The position numbers were made by a program, and so were the translations under genes. Below, piece after piece: positions 41,370-53,468 of a DNA stretch of 64,000 nt. The DNA is taken from NCBI GenBank assembly GCA_004431415.1, contig QPMI01000534.1, positions 124,001-188,000 on the forward strand. The letters are read 5' to 3'. The notes beneath the pieces were generated by a model. The model worked only from the letters and a program-made list of their open reading frames with translations. It had not been told where the DNA came from and did not search any database. This DNA is from Cyanophora paradoxa (lineage: Eukaryota > Glaucocystophyceae > Cyanophorales > Cyanophoraceae). The stretch's first letter is position 1. The number at the start of each line of letters is the position of its first letter.

Positions 41370-44300
41370 ATGGAGAACGCGGCGCGGCCGAGCGGTTTGC
41401 AGCGCAATGATCGCGCAAGCCCGACGTCGGCCTTGCATCCGCCGACGTCCGATCGCGAGCTCGAGGCCGCGGCTGCGGACCCGTGCACGTGGTCAGCTGC
41501 AGCCGACGCATGCGCAGCGGCCGGGGGCTCGCAGGAGTCGCAGCCGGCCGCAGCAAAACTTCTGTGTCGATGCGTCGAATGTATCGGGTGCGGTTTTCGC
41601 TATAGCTAGCGCTGCCCTGCCCTCTATATTTATATATATATCTATATATAAACTGAATCTACTCTAGATCTTCGAATCGCAGGGTCACCATCGACAAGTA
41701 CCGATGCAGCTGCCTTCAATGCGAGGAGGCGCGCGCTCCGGCATCGTGCGCGGGTCCCATGGCCTGCTTTTGCGCCGACTTTCTCGTTCGTCTGGAAAAG
41801 CTGTTGGGATCTCGAGCTCGTGCTCCACATGTAGACATGATCAAGAACGCAAGCTTCGAAGAATGCAGGGGAAAATGGCAGGTGAGCTCGAATAAATATT
41901 CTCGGAGCTTGAGTCTATCGAACTCCAGGTTGTCGTAATCATCGCGAGTTATATAATTAATCAGAACACTAATGCTCACGTTCCAATTGCAGGTTGCACT
42001 TGACAGCTGCAGCCTCGCGTCCGATCATATGGACAGTAATATTTCCGTGAAGGGCGATCGCGAGCACGCGCACGCGCACGGCCTCGCGTCGATTGCGTAT
42101 GCGCTTCAGTTCGCGAGCCTCTTACTCGATTCCGACTTCAAAGAGGAAGCCCGCATTCTCTACCAGGTACCCGCGAGCTTCTTTTGTGTTTTCTCCTGCA
42201 CTTGACAGCCAGTGTACATGTGAATTTCGAAGCGCTTCCTAAGAGCCCTGCATCCTCACATCTTGGATGGAGAGCGGCGCGACGCGCTTGAGCTCCAGCT
42301 GCGGCTGCAGGGCGCCACAAATGCGAGCGTCCTGCAGCACGCGCGGAAATTCGCTGTCTTATGCCGCGGCTACACATACAACGCATTCGGCTGCATCAAT
42401 ACTGTCACGACTGTGCGCGATTAATCGCGATTAATATCTTATGAGAATATTTGAAATTTGTCTTCTAAACATTCAGAAATCTGCATCGCTGGACATACTG
42501 CAGCCGTACGTTGTGTGCATGTGCAGCACGGATCGCGATCGTGATGACGAGACCGTCGCCTCGATCCTCTGGGAAATGTCGTACCTGTGCATTGAACTGA
42601 ATAAGCGAGATGAAGCCTGGAAGTACTTACAGGTACTTCGACATCGACATCGCCCGTCCCGCCCACTGTAGTTTTGATTCAATGAAACACGCACACGCAG
42701 ATGGCTGCGAAGCGCGATCGCAACTCGGGAGACAAGCGTCGGCTGGCCTTGCGCTGCTGTTCGCCTGTTAATCTGAGCCAGAATCTCGCCAGAATCTCGC
42801 CTGTAGGACCGAACCTGGAAGATCTCGCCAGAATGTTCGACGAGGAAGGTCTTTTCGGTGAGGAGGAGAAGGTTCTGCAGGCACGTGCACAACGACGCCT
42901 TAGCACACCGATTATTCGATTTACCGCATCGCGATCGATTCTCAAGTTGTTTCTGAGTCCGCTCTTCCGAATACGCGTAGTTGAATCTGGAGATCGCGGA
43001 GCGAGCGTGTCGAGAGTGTCGAGAATACAATGTCCTCGGCAGCGCGCTATTTCGGCTTGGAGAGCTGGTATTTCGAGCGGGGTTGGACATAAAAAGAGCT
43101 GAATTGTACCTTCAGGTGCGCATCTCAACTTGGCAAGTGATAACCTACCAGCACTGTGGTACTATAAACGTATGACCTGGTTGTACTCATTTGCGCAGCG
43201 CGCTGTCGCTGAGACAGAGCGAAGGACGGCCGGCATAAGCGCCGACGCTGCTGATCCACTTGACACCCTAGCCGACTTGTACAATTCGACAAATCGGTTC
43301 GAATTGGCCGCATACTGTATCCGTGTACGTTCTTTCTCGAGCTACCTTCAATATTCAGAGTTTTTACAAACGATTGAACATTGCATTGCAAACAGCGATC
43401 CTTCAAAGTGGTCGAGGAAATTTACGGCCTGGCCGATGAGGTCACCGAATCCAGATTTGCACGGCTACAACGGCAGCTGCTCTTGTACTGGATGTGTTCC
43501 TCAGTGCAGGATCCGTCCTTCCCTGCATTCTTTACCCAGGCAAGCAATTTGCAGTTTGAATATATTCCGATTCATTCACAATTGGCGAATTTTGCGGGCT
43601 GACTTCTTTGTTTCTCGCAGAAATGTCTCTCTTTCCGTGCAGAGACCGGAAGGCTACCCATTAACGAGCAAACGTGTAGAGCCCCAATATGCACTCTCGA
43701 GGAGCTAAAAATCGCGGCTGTCGAACCGGAAAGCCGGTGGAGAGCGCTGGAGAAGAGGAAGCTGGCAGAAGCGGAGCGCGGGTACAAGAGAGAGCTGGCG
43801 AAGGTGGCCGATCAAACTCGACGCAATGCTGCGGACTTCGTGCGTTGCTGCAGCTCCGAGGCTCGAGTTTCGCTGGCCTTACATTTGTGCAGGAGGCGGC
43901 ACGGGAGCAGATGCAACTGGGGGCCTGGGATAACGTCCGCTTGCACATCGGCACTGTGCTGAAGGTCTGTCCGACTTCCCGGATCCTGAGGCTCGGGGGC
44001 TATAGCGTTAGCTACAAATAACTGCGATATCGATTGATAATCACTGCGAAAATAAAGCCGAGCCTCGAAGCCTGAATTGACGATCGCGAGCTTCTTCTGT
44101 AGCGAACACATAGGTCAAAGGCTAATCGCCATTTCTTTATCAATATCGGCTCCGAGTTCGAGGACTGCCTGCTCCGCATAGGTGCACATGCTTTGGATAT
44201 GCCGATGTCTGTGTCATCGGCTTCAGCAACCCCACGCCCCGTGCAGTTCGCCAGAATGCGGCGAGCACAGCGGAGGCCATGGCCAAGGGGCAGCGGCTGG

Positions 44301-45997
44301 AGGCTGCATTGCAGGCGCAAGAGAAACTGGCCGAACTCCATCGTGTGCGACAAGATGCAAAGGAAAAGGCGAAGGAGGCGCGTCAGCGCGCTCAGGACCT
44401 GCTGCGGGAAGTGGACAAGAAGCAGCAGGCAGAGGCTGCAGCAGAGCGCAAGAAGCTCTTCGAAACAAAGCGCTGGGAGAAAGTGGTGGTTGTAAGGGAG
44501 GTGGAGCTGGATGAACCGGAGCAGCGGCGGGCGGAGGAGCAGCGGCGGGCGGAGGAGCAGCGGCAAGCGGAGGAGCAGCGGGCGGAGGAGCAGCTGGGGG
44601 CGGAGGAGCAGCGGCGAGCGGAGGAGCAGCGGCGGGCGGAGGAGCAGCGGGCAGAGGAGCAGCGGCGAGCGGAGGAGCAGCGGGCGGAGGAACAGCGGCG
44701 GGCGGAGGAGCAGCGGCGGGCGGAGGAGCAGCGGGCGGAGGAGCAGCGGCGGACGGAGGAGCAGCGGCGAGCGGAGGAGCAGCGGGCGGAGGAGCAGCGG
44801 CGGGCGGAGGAGCAGCGGGCGGAGGAGCAGCGGCGGCAGGCGGAGCAGCGGGCGGAGGAACAGCGGCGGGCGGAGGAGCAGCGGCGGGCGGAGGAGCGGC
44901 GGCGAGCGGAGGAGCAGCGGGCGGAGGAGCAGCAGCGGGCGGAGGAGCAGCGGACGGAGGAGCAGCGGCGGGCGGAGGAGCAGCGGCAGGCGGAGCAGCG
45001 GCGGCAGGCGGAGCAGCGGCGGCAGGCGGAGGAGCAGCGACGGGTGGGAACGTATGCACAAGCCACCAGGAACAACATCGAGAACCGTCGGTGCGTGTAT
45101 GGCACTGCAGCTGCTTACTTTGACCTGCTCTTACACTCTTTTGCAGGTCTGTGCCCGCCGCCCCACCCGCTGCCCCCGAACCTGAGCAAGTTGAGCTCGA
45201 GTGCGCCATCTGCTTCGAGCCCTTGGTCCCTGGCGCTGGCCCCGTCACCGGCCTCGGATCCCTTCCCCCGGCCGTCTCTCTCTCCTGCAGACGTGCGGAG
45301 CGGCCCTTGCCCCCTTCGACTCCTCGGCGCCGCGCTGTAGCTGACGTGACGCCCGGGCACGCATGCGCAGACCTGGACCGCTTCCACGCGCGCTGCATTG
45401 AGACGTGGCGGGCGACTCCGCTGGGCTCGGGCTGCCCGGAGTGCCGCGCCCCGTTCCTCCCCGCGCGCCCGGCGGCGCCGGCCGCGGCTGCCCCCGCGCC
45501 CGCCGGCGCCGCTCCACTCGCTGCACCGGTACCCCCGCCTTCGCCCAGACACATCCCCCGGCCAGCGTGCCGGCACCTCCCTCCGCCCCATCCCTCCCGC
45601 CGCCGCTTCGGGCTCGCGGCCTCCGGGGTACGCGGCGCCCGCCCCTGCGGCGCCGGCTTCGCTCTTGTACTCCTTTGCCCCCGGGTGCCTGCCCCTGTAC
45701 CTTCTCCCCCTGCGCCCCCTCACTTCCTGGGATACGCCCCGCCCCAACCCTCCCCGTCGAGCCACCCCCGTCTACCCCTGCCCCACCTCCCCCGCACTCG
45801 CGGCCCCCGTCGCCCCCTCCCGCCCCACGCGCCCCTACCGGCCCCCTGGCGGCCCGACGATCGCTGGGCCCGCCACGCCGGCGCCGCCTGTCCAAGTCCG
45901 TCCCGCGCGCCCGTACGACCCCCTCAACCGAGGCGCCGGCCGCGGCGCTGGCCGCCCGGGCCCCGGGCCCGGGTCTGACCGGGCCTTGCCTCCGTAG
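41370..45997 (+). CDS. Repeat/coiled-coil RING-H2 protein, copy 1 (putative E3 ubiquitin ligase)
   Basis: Start MENAARPSGLQRNDRASPTS. Two short Cys motifs (CRCVEC before an intron; YRCSCLQCEEARAPASCAG after it) may bind zinc. A series of helical-pair exons of about 45-60 residues follows (GLASIAYALQFASLLLDSDF, RDALELQLRLQGATNASVLQ, NVLGSALFRLGELVFRAGLD, DPLDTLADLYNSTNRFELAA), resembling TPR-type repeats. Then a coiled coil (44279-45050) with a large EEQRRA expansion. The C-terminal RING-H2 finger reads LECAICFEPL ... SLSCRH-LDRFHARCIETWR ... CPECRAPF, split by intron 45293-45370 (donor GTGCGG). A Pro/Ala-rich tail ends the protein; its frame after about 45530 is unsure because GTACCC donors are frequent. 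Likely ubiquitin ligase by RING knowledge; substrate unknown. Confidence 0.78.
44512..45043 (+). repeat. GAGGAGCAGCGGCGGGCG-type repeat array encoding EEQRRA/EEQRA
   Basis: Mixed 18-nt and 15-nt units (EEQRRA and EEQRA, with EEQRQA and RRQAEQ variants) in tandem for about 530 bp, all in the frame that links KKLFETKRWEKVVVVREVEL upstream to YAQATRNNIENRR downstream. It should form a long charged helix. It is absent from the paralogue at 48699-53107. Confidence 0.92.
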
Positions 45998-46189
45998 TTT
46001 GGTTCTATACTATATAGCTAGTTCTTGTACGTATACGTAAGTGTATAGCTCAACCTATAGTAGTCCACGTCGACGTCGACGTCGTCCACGTCCGATCCGG
46101 GCCAACGATCCGTGCACATGCACGCCGGGCCAGGGCTCGTCATGATCAGCTTCCACCCAAGCTTCTTCGGTGTCTAGATCCCATCAGCC

Positions 46190-46256
46190 CCTCGGAGGCG
46201 GCGGACAGGGGCTTGGAGCCGTTATTCCGTGCTTAGCTAGCTAGCTATTTATAGCG
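46190..46256 (+). pseudogene. Remnant of the GT90 3' end
   Basis: GACAGGGGCTTGGAGCCGTT...GTGCTTAGCTAGCTAGCTA parallels the last codons, stop and 3' flank of GT90 copy 2 (38836-38885, ...GAGCCCCTCTTCCGCGCCTAGCTAGC...), including the shared AGCTATTTATAGCG. It is a fossil of the end of the duplicated unit carried along when 38.8-46.2 kb was tandemly duplicated. Confidence 0.7.
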
Positions 46257-46382
46257 TCACGCGTACGTGCACAGCCGAATCGAATCGGTGACGTTCCGCA
46301 GGGTGCGGCGCATGCGCAAGGGGGGATTACCACTACACGGGCTGAAGGCGAGGACCGGGGAGGGGGTAGGGCGGGAGGGTGT

Positions 46383-46414
<32 letters not shown>

Positions 46415-46756
46415 GGGGCGAGGGGCGAGGGAGGGGTGGGTGGGATGTGGGGGGCGGGGGGGGGGGGGGGGGCGGGTGCGGGTGCGGGTCGTGGGGCGGG
46501 CGAGGCGGGCGGGGGCGAGGGAACGAAGCTAGCTATAGCTATTTATAGCGTCGTGCGCGCAGCCGAATCGAATCGGTATCGTTTTGCAGAGAGCGACGCG
46601 AGGGGGGACGACTACTACTTGTGCGTATACTATTAGAGGGGCGGCGGGCGGGGAAGCGGGGGGAAGGCGGGGTTGAGGGCGAGGACCGGGGGCGGGGGCG
46701 AGGTCGTGGGCGGGGGCCGCGGCGAGGGCCGCTCGGACGTCGACTGGGACGAAGGG
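46257..46756. repeat. Intergenic low complexity and repeat units
   Basis: Contains (GT)n at about 46379-46396, poly-G runs at 46397-46413 and 46459-46472, and two further copies of the TATTTATAGCG / GCCGAATCGAATCGGT unit at about 46240-46290 and 46536-46600. No gene seen. Confidence 0.75.
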
Positions 46757-47948
46757 CTACCAGAGGGGGGAGCAGCCGCCGGCGCGCACGGCGGCCACCT
46801 CCGCCTCCAGCGCCGCCCGCCGCTGCACGAGATATGAGCGCAGGGCTCAGGTTAGACAGAGCTTAGAGCCAAGCGGACCCGCTTGCTGGCGCGCTCGAGG
46901 GCATCGTGGTCGGGGGCCGAGGGCCGCGCCCGCTGCTGGCCCCGCGGGGGCGCCAGCGCCGCCGCGAGCTCCCGCCCCGCCCCGCCGCCTCCCGCCCCGC
47001 CGCCTCCGCCTCCCCGCGCACGCCGCCGACGCCTCCCGCAGCTCCGCAAAGCTTCGGACCTGAGAGGCGAGTCGGGCGCTCCGAGTTGGACGGACGGAAG
47101 AGGGGAGGGCGGCGCACGAGGGAGCCCACGCGGTCGCCGAGGCTTAGCTGTCCGTCCCTGCAGAGCGCTCAGCGGAGAGGGGCGGGCAGAGGCGAAGCGG
47201 CGGGGGCGGGCGTTCACCGCGGGCAGCCGGCCTGGGCCGCGACGAACGCGAGGAGCCGCGCCGGAGGGCGTCCGCCGCGCCCGCGCGGCGCTCCCGCGCG
47301 GCGGCGGAGCACTCCGCCGGCGCCGCCGGCCGCTCGCACGGCACGCCCCGCAGCCGCGTCGTCATCTCCTCGACGGCCCTGCCCGCCGGCGTCAGCTTCG
47401 GGAGGGACGTCGACGGGCGCCGCCGCCGCCGGACCTTTTGATCTCGGCGACCGCCTCGCCGTGCTGGACGTGCTCGAAGCACGCTATCCTCAGGGACACC
47501 TCCGGGAAGACAAGCGTCGCGCAGGGCGGAGCTGCGGGTCGGCGGGATGTGAGGAGGCGCGGCTGCCCGGCGGACGCGGCGCGTGCGGACCGCCGGGGTC
47601 GGTGCGCAGCTGCACTCGCTGCACTTGTTGGTGGTTGATCCGGTGCAGCGCCCGCTCGCGGCCCGCGGGGCCGAACCGCGCGAGGAGCGACCGGTCCGCC
47701 ACGACGATCTCAACGTTCTGAGCGGCGCGGAGCGGCTCAGCGTCACCGCCGCGTCAAAAGCAGCGCGCGAAGCGCACCGTCTCCGTGAAGGGCTCGTTGC
47801 TGCCCTCGGCGGCGAAGACGAGCGGCCGCTCGCCGGCGAGGAAGGAGCACCGCCCGGAGAACGTCGGCGGCGGCGCTGGGGCGTCCTCGTCGGGCCGGGC
47901 GTGCTCTAGGACGCTGAGGGCGACCAGGAAGGGGCCCAGGCGTGCCAT
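46757..47948 (-). CDS. Uncharacterised helical protein, copy 2
   Basis: Tandem duplicate of 39106-40285, with the same exon set and splice sites: start 47948 MARLGPFLVALSVLEHARPD, NVEIVVADRSLLARFGPAGR, RINHQQVQRVQLRTDP, AGRAVEEMTTRLRGVPCERP, VRSFAELREASAACAG-type helix, and SGGCFPLW with stop at 46757-46759. Differences are mostly single substitutions and small in-frame or intronic indels; for example, the exon around 47000 has lost a few bases in its Ala-rich segment relative to copy 1. Function unknown. Divergent from the second RING gene. Confidence 0.68.
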
Positions 47949-48698
47949 GCTGAGCTGCGGAGGGCCGCAAGCCGCCCCTCACTGCCGCGGGGCTGCCTGT
48001 AGGCTGCGAGGTATCGTACGAGGCTCCTCAGATGCGGGAAAAGCCCGAAAAAGCGATTCGAGTTCGAGCAGCCCGGCCCTGCAGCCGCTTCGATGGGGTA
48101 CAGCGCGAATTTGAAGTCGGCCTCTTCAAGGCTTGGCAGTTAGCAGCCGGCCCGCCCGATCGTTGCGTCATCGCTCTCCGGAGGGCTCTGCCAGCGTTCT
48201 GGCACGGTGCGGTGCGCGCCAATTGGCGCCGGCGCCCGGCGCTGATCATAACCCCCGCGCGCCCGACTGACCGCGCGCTTCCGATCGGCAGGATGCTTTA
48301 ATCTCAGGAATGACACACTAAGCGGCCGGCTGGAGCTGGGCCGAGAGTGAGCAACCGCGAGGTACCGGCCGCGGTCGACGTCGGGCGCGCGCCGGCCGCG
48401 GCACGCGTACGACTATAGCTACTGACCCGATCGCTCATCGCAACTGCGATCGTGAGGTGCACGCGCCGGCTTTCCCGAGTACCGCCAGTCCCGAAGCTTA
48501 AGTCGACTCCTGACTCGGCGATATCGATTGCGGGTCTAGATCTTGCCGGCGAGTCGGCGGCGACACGAATTCGAAGCTGCAGCTACCCGGTGGTCAGCTA
48601 GCGCACTGCAGGCTGCAGCTGCTGCGAGCGGTAGCTCGTAGCTTCAGCTATATATAGTCCCTTGGCCTCAGCAGCCCCGGCCGCAGCCTGCGCCGAGA
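47949..48698. promoter_or_regulatory. Divergent intergenic region (helical gene / RING gene, copy 2)
   Basis: Counterpart of 40286-41369 with several conserved words and a deletion relative to it. A TATATATAG motif at 48650-48658 lies about 40 bp upstream of the RING gene ATG, in a position suggestive of a TATA-like element. A similar TATATATATAG occurs at 41260-41270 upstream of copy 1. Confidence 0.45.
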
Positions 48699-51600
48699 AT
48701 GGAGAACGGGGCGCACCCGATCGCGAGCGAGCTCCAGCGCGACAATCGCGCAAGCGCCAGCTCGGCATCGGTACCGGTGTCGACGTCTTCCGTGGCCCCA
48801 GCAGCTGCAGTCGGGGCCCGGGGCCAGGCGCCGGCCGCGGGGGTCGATCGCGAGAACCGATCGCAGCGGCCGCCGAACCCGCCTGGCCAAGGTGACGTGA
48901 CTTCACCCACGGAGCTGACGTCCATCGTCTCGGGATTATCGGCAGCGTTGGAGAGTGCACAAGCAAACGTGAAGGCCCTGAGGCTCGACGTGTGGCCCTG
49001 CACCGATGATCACGATGTCAAGAAGACGGAATTTGTGCACGCAACAAAGCCGAGAATCTCGTGTCAATGCGTCGACTGCACTTGGTACGGTCTTCATATA
49101 CGCTCGAGATCTAGATCTAGCTACATCGATACCTGTTAGATTAATTTAGACCTGTTAGATCCAAATCATTTATTATCATTCGGAGCGCAGGTCCTGCAAG
49201 CACCGGTGCAGCTGCATTCGGTGCAAGGAAGCGCGCTTGCCGGCAATACTCGGGGGCCAAATAGATCCGAAGACCTGCTTCTGCGCCGACTACCTCGCCC
49301 ATCTGGAAGAGCTGGTGCGGCCCGCAGCCGAAAGAACAAGCTTCGAAGAATGCAGGGACAAATGGCGGGCATGTCATTGCTTTCGAATTCGAATTCGTGA
49401 TCTATTAAAATTCGATATATCGCTCTGGACTAACGTCGATATTACGATTACCCTGCAGGATGCGCTTGACGACCTCGACCGTATTAATATTGCCGCGGAG
49501 GGCGAGCTCGAGCAGGGCCTCGCGTCGGTCGCGTACGCGCTTCACTTAGCAAGCCTCTTGTTCGATTCGAACTTGAAAGATGAAGCACGTGTTCTATATC
49601 AGGTGCCTCTCCAGATGAAGATACACATATATACACACCCCTCCTCGGAACCCTTCTGATTTCCAGCGTGAATTTCCAAGCGCTTTCTCGGAGCCCTGGA
49701 TCTTCACATCTTGGGCGGAAAGCGGCGCGAAGAGCTGGAGCTCCAGCTGCGGCTGCAGGGCGACACACATGCGAGCGTCCTCCAGCACGCGCGGAAATTC
49801 GCTGTCTTATGCCGCGGCTACAACGCATTCGGCTGTATCAGTGCTGTCCAGACTGTGCGTGCTCTAGTTATTTATATAATTATCTTGAACTGCGGGTGCT
49901 CACCGTACGCGTACAGCTATCCCTGAATGTTCTCAAGCTGTGTGTCGTGTGCTGCAACTTCAAGGACCGTGATGACGAGAGCGTCGCCACAGTTCTCTGG
50001 GACATGGTGCACTCGTGCATTCAACTGGACAAGCACGTCGAGGCCTGGAAGTACCTCCGGGTAGGCACGCCCCTCTTGCAATTGGGTCGCCCCTCTCCCC
50101 AATTAATATTGCAATACATGTGCAGATGGCAGTGCAACGCGACCGCGACTCTGGAGACGAGCGGCGGCTGGCTTCGCGCTGCTGCTCGCCCGCGCACCTG
50201 GGCCCAAACATGCGGTGCCTTGCAAACATGTTCGGCGACAAAGGTATCCACGCCGAAGAGGAGAAAATTCTGCAGGTGTGCATGCCACCGTGATGATTGA
50301 ATCTCTGCAGAAAACAGCTCTCTAACTGCGGATATTCCGAATTCGAACGTGCGCGCAGTTAAACCTGGAGATCGCGGAGCGATCGTGCCAAGACTGCCAG
50401 AAGCGCAATGCTGTCGGCAACGCGCTGTTCTGGCTTGGAGAGCTGGTATTCAAAGCGGGTATGGGCTCGGAAAGAGCTGAATCGTACCTTAAGGTGGGTC
50501 TCTAGATCTGGAGTGATCCGGAACATCAATAAGAAAATGTGAATTCTATGATCCGCGCAGCGCGCGGTCTGCGAAACAGAGAAGATGGCTGGCGTTAACT
50601 CCGAGGCCACTGCTGATCTCGCTGGTCCCCTTCTTTCTCTCGCCAGACTGTGCAACGCAACAAATCGCTTCGACGATGCCGCATCATGTCTTCGCGTACG
50701 ATCTTTCTGCAGCAGCTGTGATCTTGCCTGCGCATGCTGTGATCTGATTCTGCTGTGTTCTTGCCTGCGCAATCTGCGCAGCGCGCATTTGAAGCGATCG
50801 AAAGTATTTATGGCCTGACCAACGAAGCTACTGAATCCAAGTTCGAAATTATACAGATGCAGATGTCCTTACGGCAGAACCCGTCGCTCGCGGCGTTCTT
50901 TTCAAAGGCGAGCCATTTATGCATGTGCTTCCGATTTCAAAGCGGGGCAGGTGTTGCAGATCATTTGGGGGCTGATCACGAGAATTCTGATTTTGAATTC
51001 GTTTTGCAGAAGCTTTTTGCCTTCACTGCAGAGACTGGGAGACTTCCGAACGGCGTGTCTTCAGGCAAATGGCCAGCGTCAATTCTAACAAGCTCCTTCA
51101 AGAATGTGAGAGCGCCTTCATAAATGCATTTCCAGAAGGATATACATATCAATGTTCGTGCCGATATATATTTCGATCAGTCCGCAGATCTTGAACTAGA
51201 GAAAGCAGCCGAGCAAGAGAAGGTTCGCAAGTGCCGGCTCCAAAGCAAGTTGGAGGAGCGGCGCCGTGTGCTGGAGGCGAGGAAGCAGTTCAAAGCAAAA
51301 GAGGCTTCGATGAGGCTATACGCTGAAAAGATTGAGCGGGCAGCAACAACGCGACTGATGTCCGAGGAAGCGGACTGCGAGTACACGCGGATGGTGGCCG
51401 ACACAGCCGATCGAATCAAGCACAATGCCGCGGACTTCGTGCGTAACGGATAGCTGTAGCTGCAAATAACGATCAGTGCAGCCCTGAGTTGTTCACTTGA
51501 GCTTTTTAACAGGCGGAGGCGCGGGAACAAATGCGATTGAAAAATTGGACCAGTGTCCGTCTGCATATTGCCGCTGTGCTAAAGGTCTGGTAATTATATT

Positions 51601-53107
51601 ATCTCTATTATCTCATTGCAATTGGATCATCGGATCTCATGATCATGACTTAAAAAACCAAATTTGAAACTGACAAATGAAACGCCATCGCGATCGTCTG
51701 CAGCGAACGCCAAGGCCTGAAATTTTCAACTTTGAGCTCGATAAGTATCTGTCCCGCTTCGGTGAGTGGACTGTTCTTCCGTTTCATACAAACCTCCAGC
51801 TTACGCTTGGTGCAGCTCGTCATCTGGAGCCCCAATTCAAATGTGAAGCGGCCGTGATTGAGAAAAATGTGTCCCTTGAGGAATGCACGCTTTTAGAATG
51901 TGCACAACTCCTTCTTTCGAGGAAAGTGTCTGAGCTCTGCTTGTTTCGAGAAGACAGAAAGAAGATGGCCGGGGAGGTGCATCGGATGGGCGAGGAGCTG
52001 CTGCAGAGCGTACACGTGCAGGAGCTCGAAGAGGCGAGACAGGCAGCGGAGGCCATAGAACAACGGCGGCGGGAGTGTCCGCAGCAGGAGCGAACGAAAG
52101 AGCGAACGAAAGAGCGACCGACCCAGAGCTCGAGGCTGGCGGAGGCATGCACAAGCCCCGGTGTTGCAAATGACGTCATGATCTGCGGACATCGGTGCGT
52201 GCACGGCAACACTCGAGCTCAAAACCCCTCAAGCCCTTTCGCAGACCTTCCGAGGGTTCAGAAAGTGCGCCCGGCGCCGGTGCCCCGCCCGCCGACCCCG
52301 CCCCCGGACTCCAACCCGTCGAGTGCGGCATCTGCTTCGAGCCCTTGCACGGTGTAGCTGGCGCAGGCGCCAGCTCGAGCTCCCGTCCCCCGACCGTCTC
52401 CCTCCCCTGCAAACGTGCGGAGCGGCCCTCGCCCCCTTCGACTCCTCGGCGCCGCGTTGAGGCCCGCTGACGCCCGGGCACGCATGCGCAGACCTGGACC
52501 GCTTCCACGCGCGCTGCATCGCGACGTGGCGGGCGACGCCCCTGGGCTCCGGCTGCCCCGAGTGCCGCGCCCCGTTCCTCCCCGCGCGCCCCGCGGCCAT
52601 GGCCCCGGTCGCGGCTCCAGCGCCGGCGCCGGCACCGGCGGCGCCGGTCCCCGCACCCGCGCCCGCAGCTCTGCCCGCCGCACCCCCGCCCTTCGTGCCG
52701 GCGCCTCCCCTCCGGCCCATCCCTCCCGCCGCCGCTTCGGGCTCGCGGCCTCCGGGGTACGCGGCGCCCGCCCCTGCGGCGCCGGCTTCGCTCTTGTACC
52801 CCTTTGCCGCCGGGTGGCCTGCCCCTGTACCTTCTCCCCTGCGCCCCCTCACTTCCTGGGGTACGCCCCCGCCCCTACCCTCCCCGTCGAGCCACCCCCC
52901 GTCTATCCCCCGCCCGCCCCTCCGCCCGCACTCGCGGCCCCCGTCGCCCCCTCCCGCCCCACGCGCCCCTACCGGCCCCCTGGCGGCCCGACGATCGCTG
53001 GGCCCGTGGTGCCGGCGCCGCCTGTCCAAGTCCGTCCCACGCGTCCTTACGACCCTTTCAACCACGGCGCCGGCCGCAGTGCTGGCCCCGGGCCCGCCCG
53101 CGCCTAG
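48699..53107 (+). CDS. Repeat/coiled-coil RING-H2 protein, copy 2 (putative E3 ubiquitin ligase)
   Basis: Paralogue of 41370-45997. Starts MENGAHPIASELQRDNRASA. Cys motifs CQCVDC and HRCSCIRCKEARLPA; helical exons KTCFCADYLAHLEELV, GLASVAYALHLASLLFDSNL, REELELQLRLQGDTHASVLQ, DESVATVLWDMVHSCIQLDK, NAVGNALFWLGELVFKAGMG, GPLLSLARLCNATNRFDDAA, EIIQMQMSLRQNPSLAAFFS. Then a coiled coil (LELEKAAEQEKVRKCRLQSK, SVHVQELEEARQAAEAIEQR) without the EEQRRA expansion. RING-H2: VECGICFEPL ... SLPCKH-LDRFHARCIATWR ... CPECRAPF, interrupted by intron 52415-52491. A Pro/Ala-rich tail follows; one possible end is the TAG at 53105-53107. Role in ubiquitination is inferred from the RING. Confidence 0.78.
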
Positions 53108-53430
53108 CCTTCGTCTAGCTCTAGCCTAACTGTCCAGCCGGCCCCTGCGGGGCCATGCCAGCAGCGTGCGCGGCCCTCGGCCCGGCCTCCGACCGCGACG
53201 TCCTCGACCGCGCCACGGAGTGGGCCAGCTGCAGGGTGCGAGCAAATCGCGTCCGGTCTTGTACATGTGTGAATACACATGCGGCCTGAAATCAGGAAGA
53301 GTCTACGTCTGCCCATCGCTGCTCCCTCGAGCTCGCTGCCCAGCGCCGCTGCGCCATATATAGGCCAGGCGCCGGCAGCTGCAGAGCGAGACGAGCTGAT
53401 GTAGGTACCGAGCTCGCGTCCTTGATCTTC

Positions 53431-53468
<38 letters not shown>

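Noticed and set aside
44223-45554. Long minus-strand open frame of about 440 codons rich in Pro/Ala
   Set aside because: It is the antisense shadow of the EEQRRA repeat. The plus frame links to coiled-coil and RING exons with matching splice phases.
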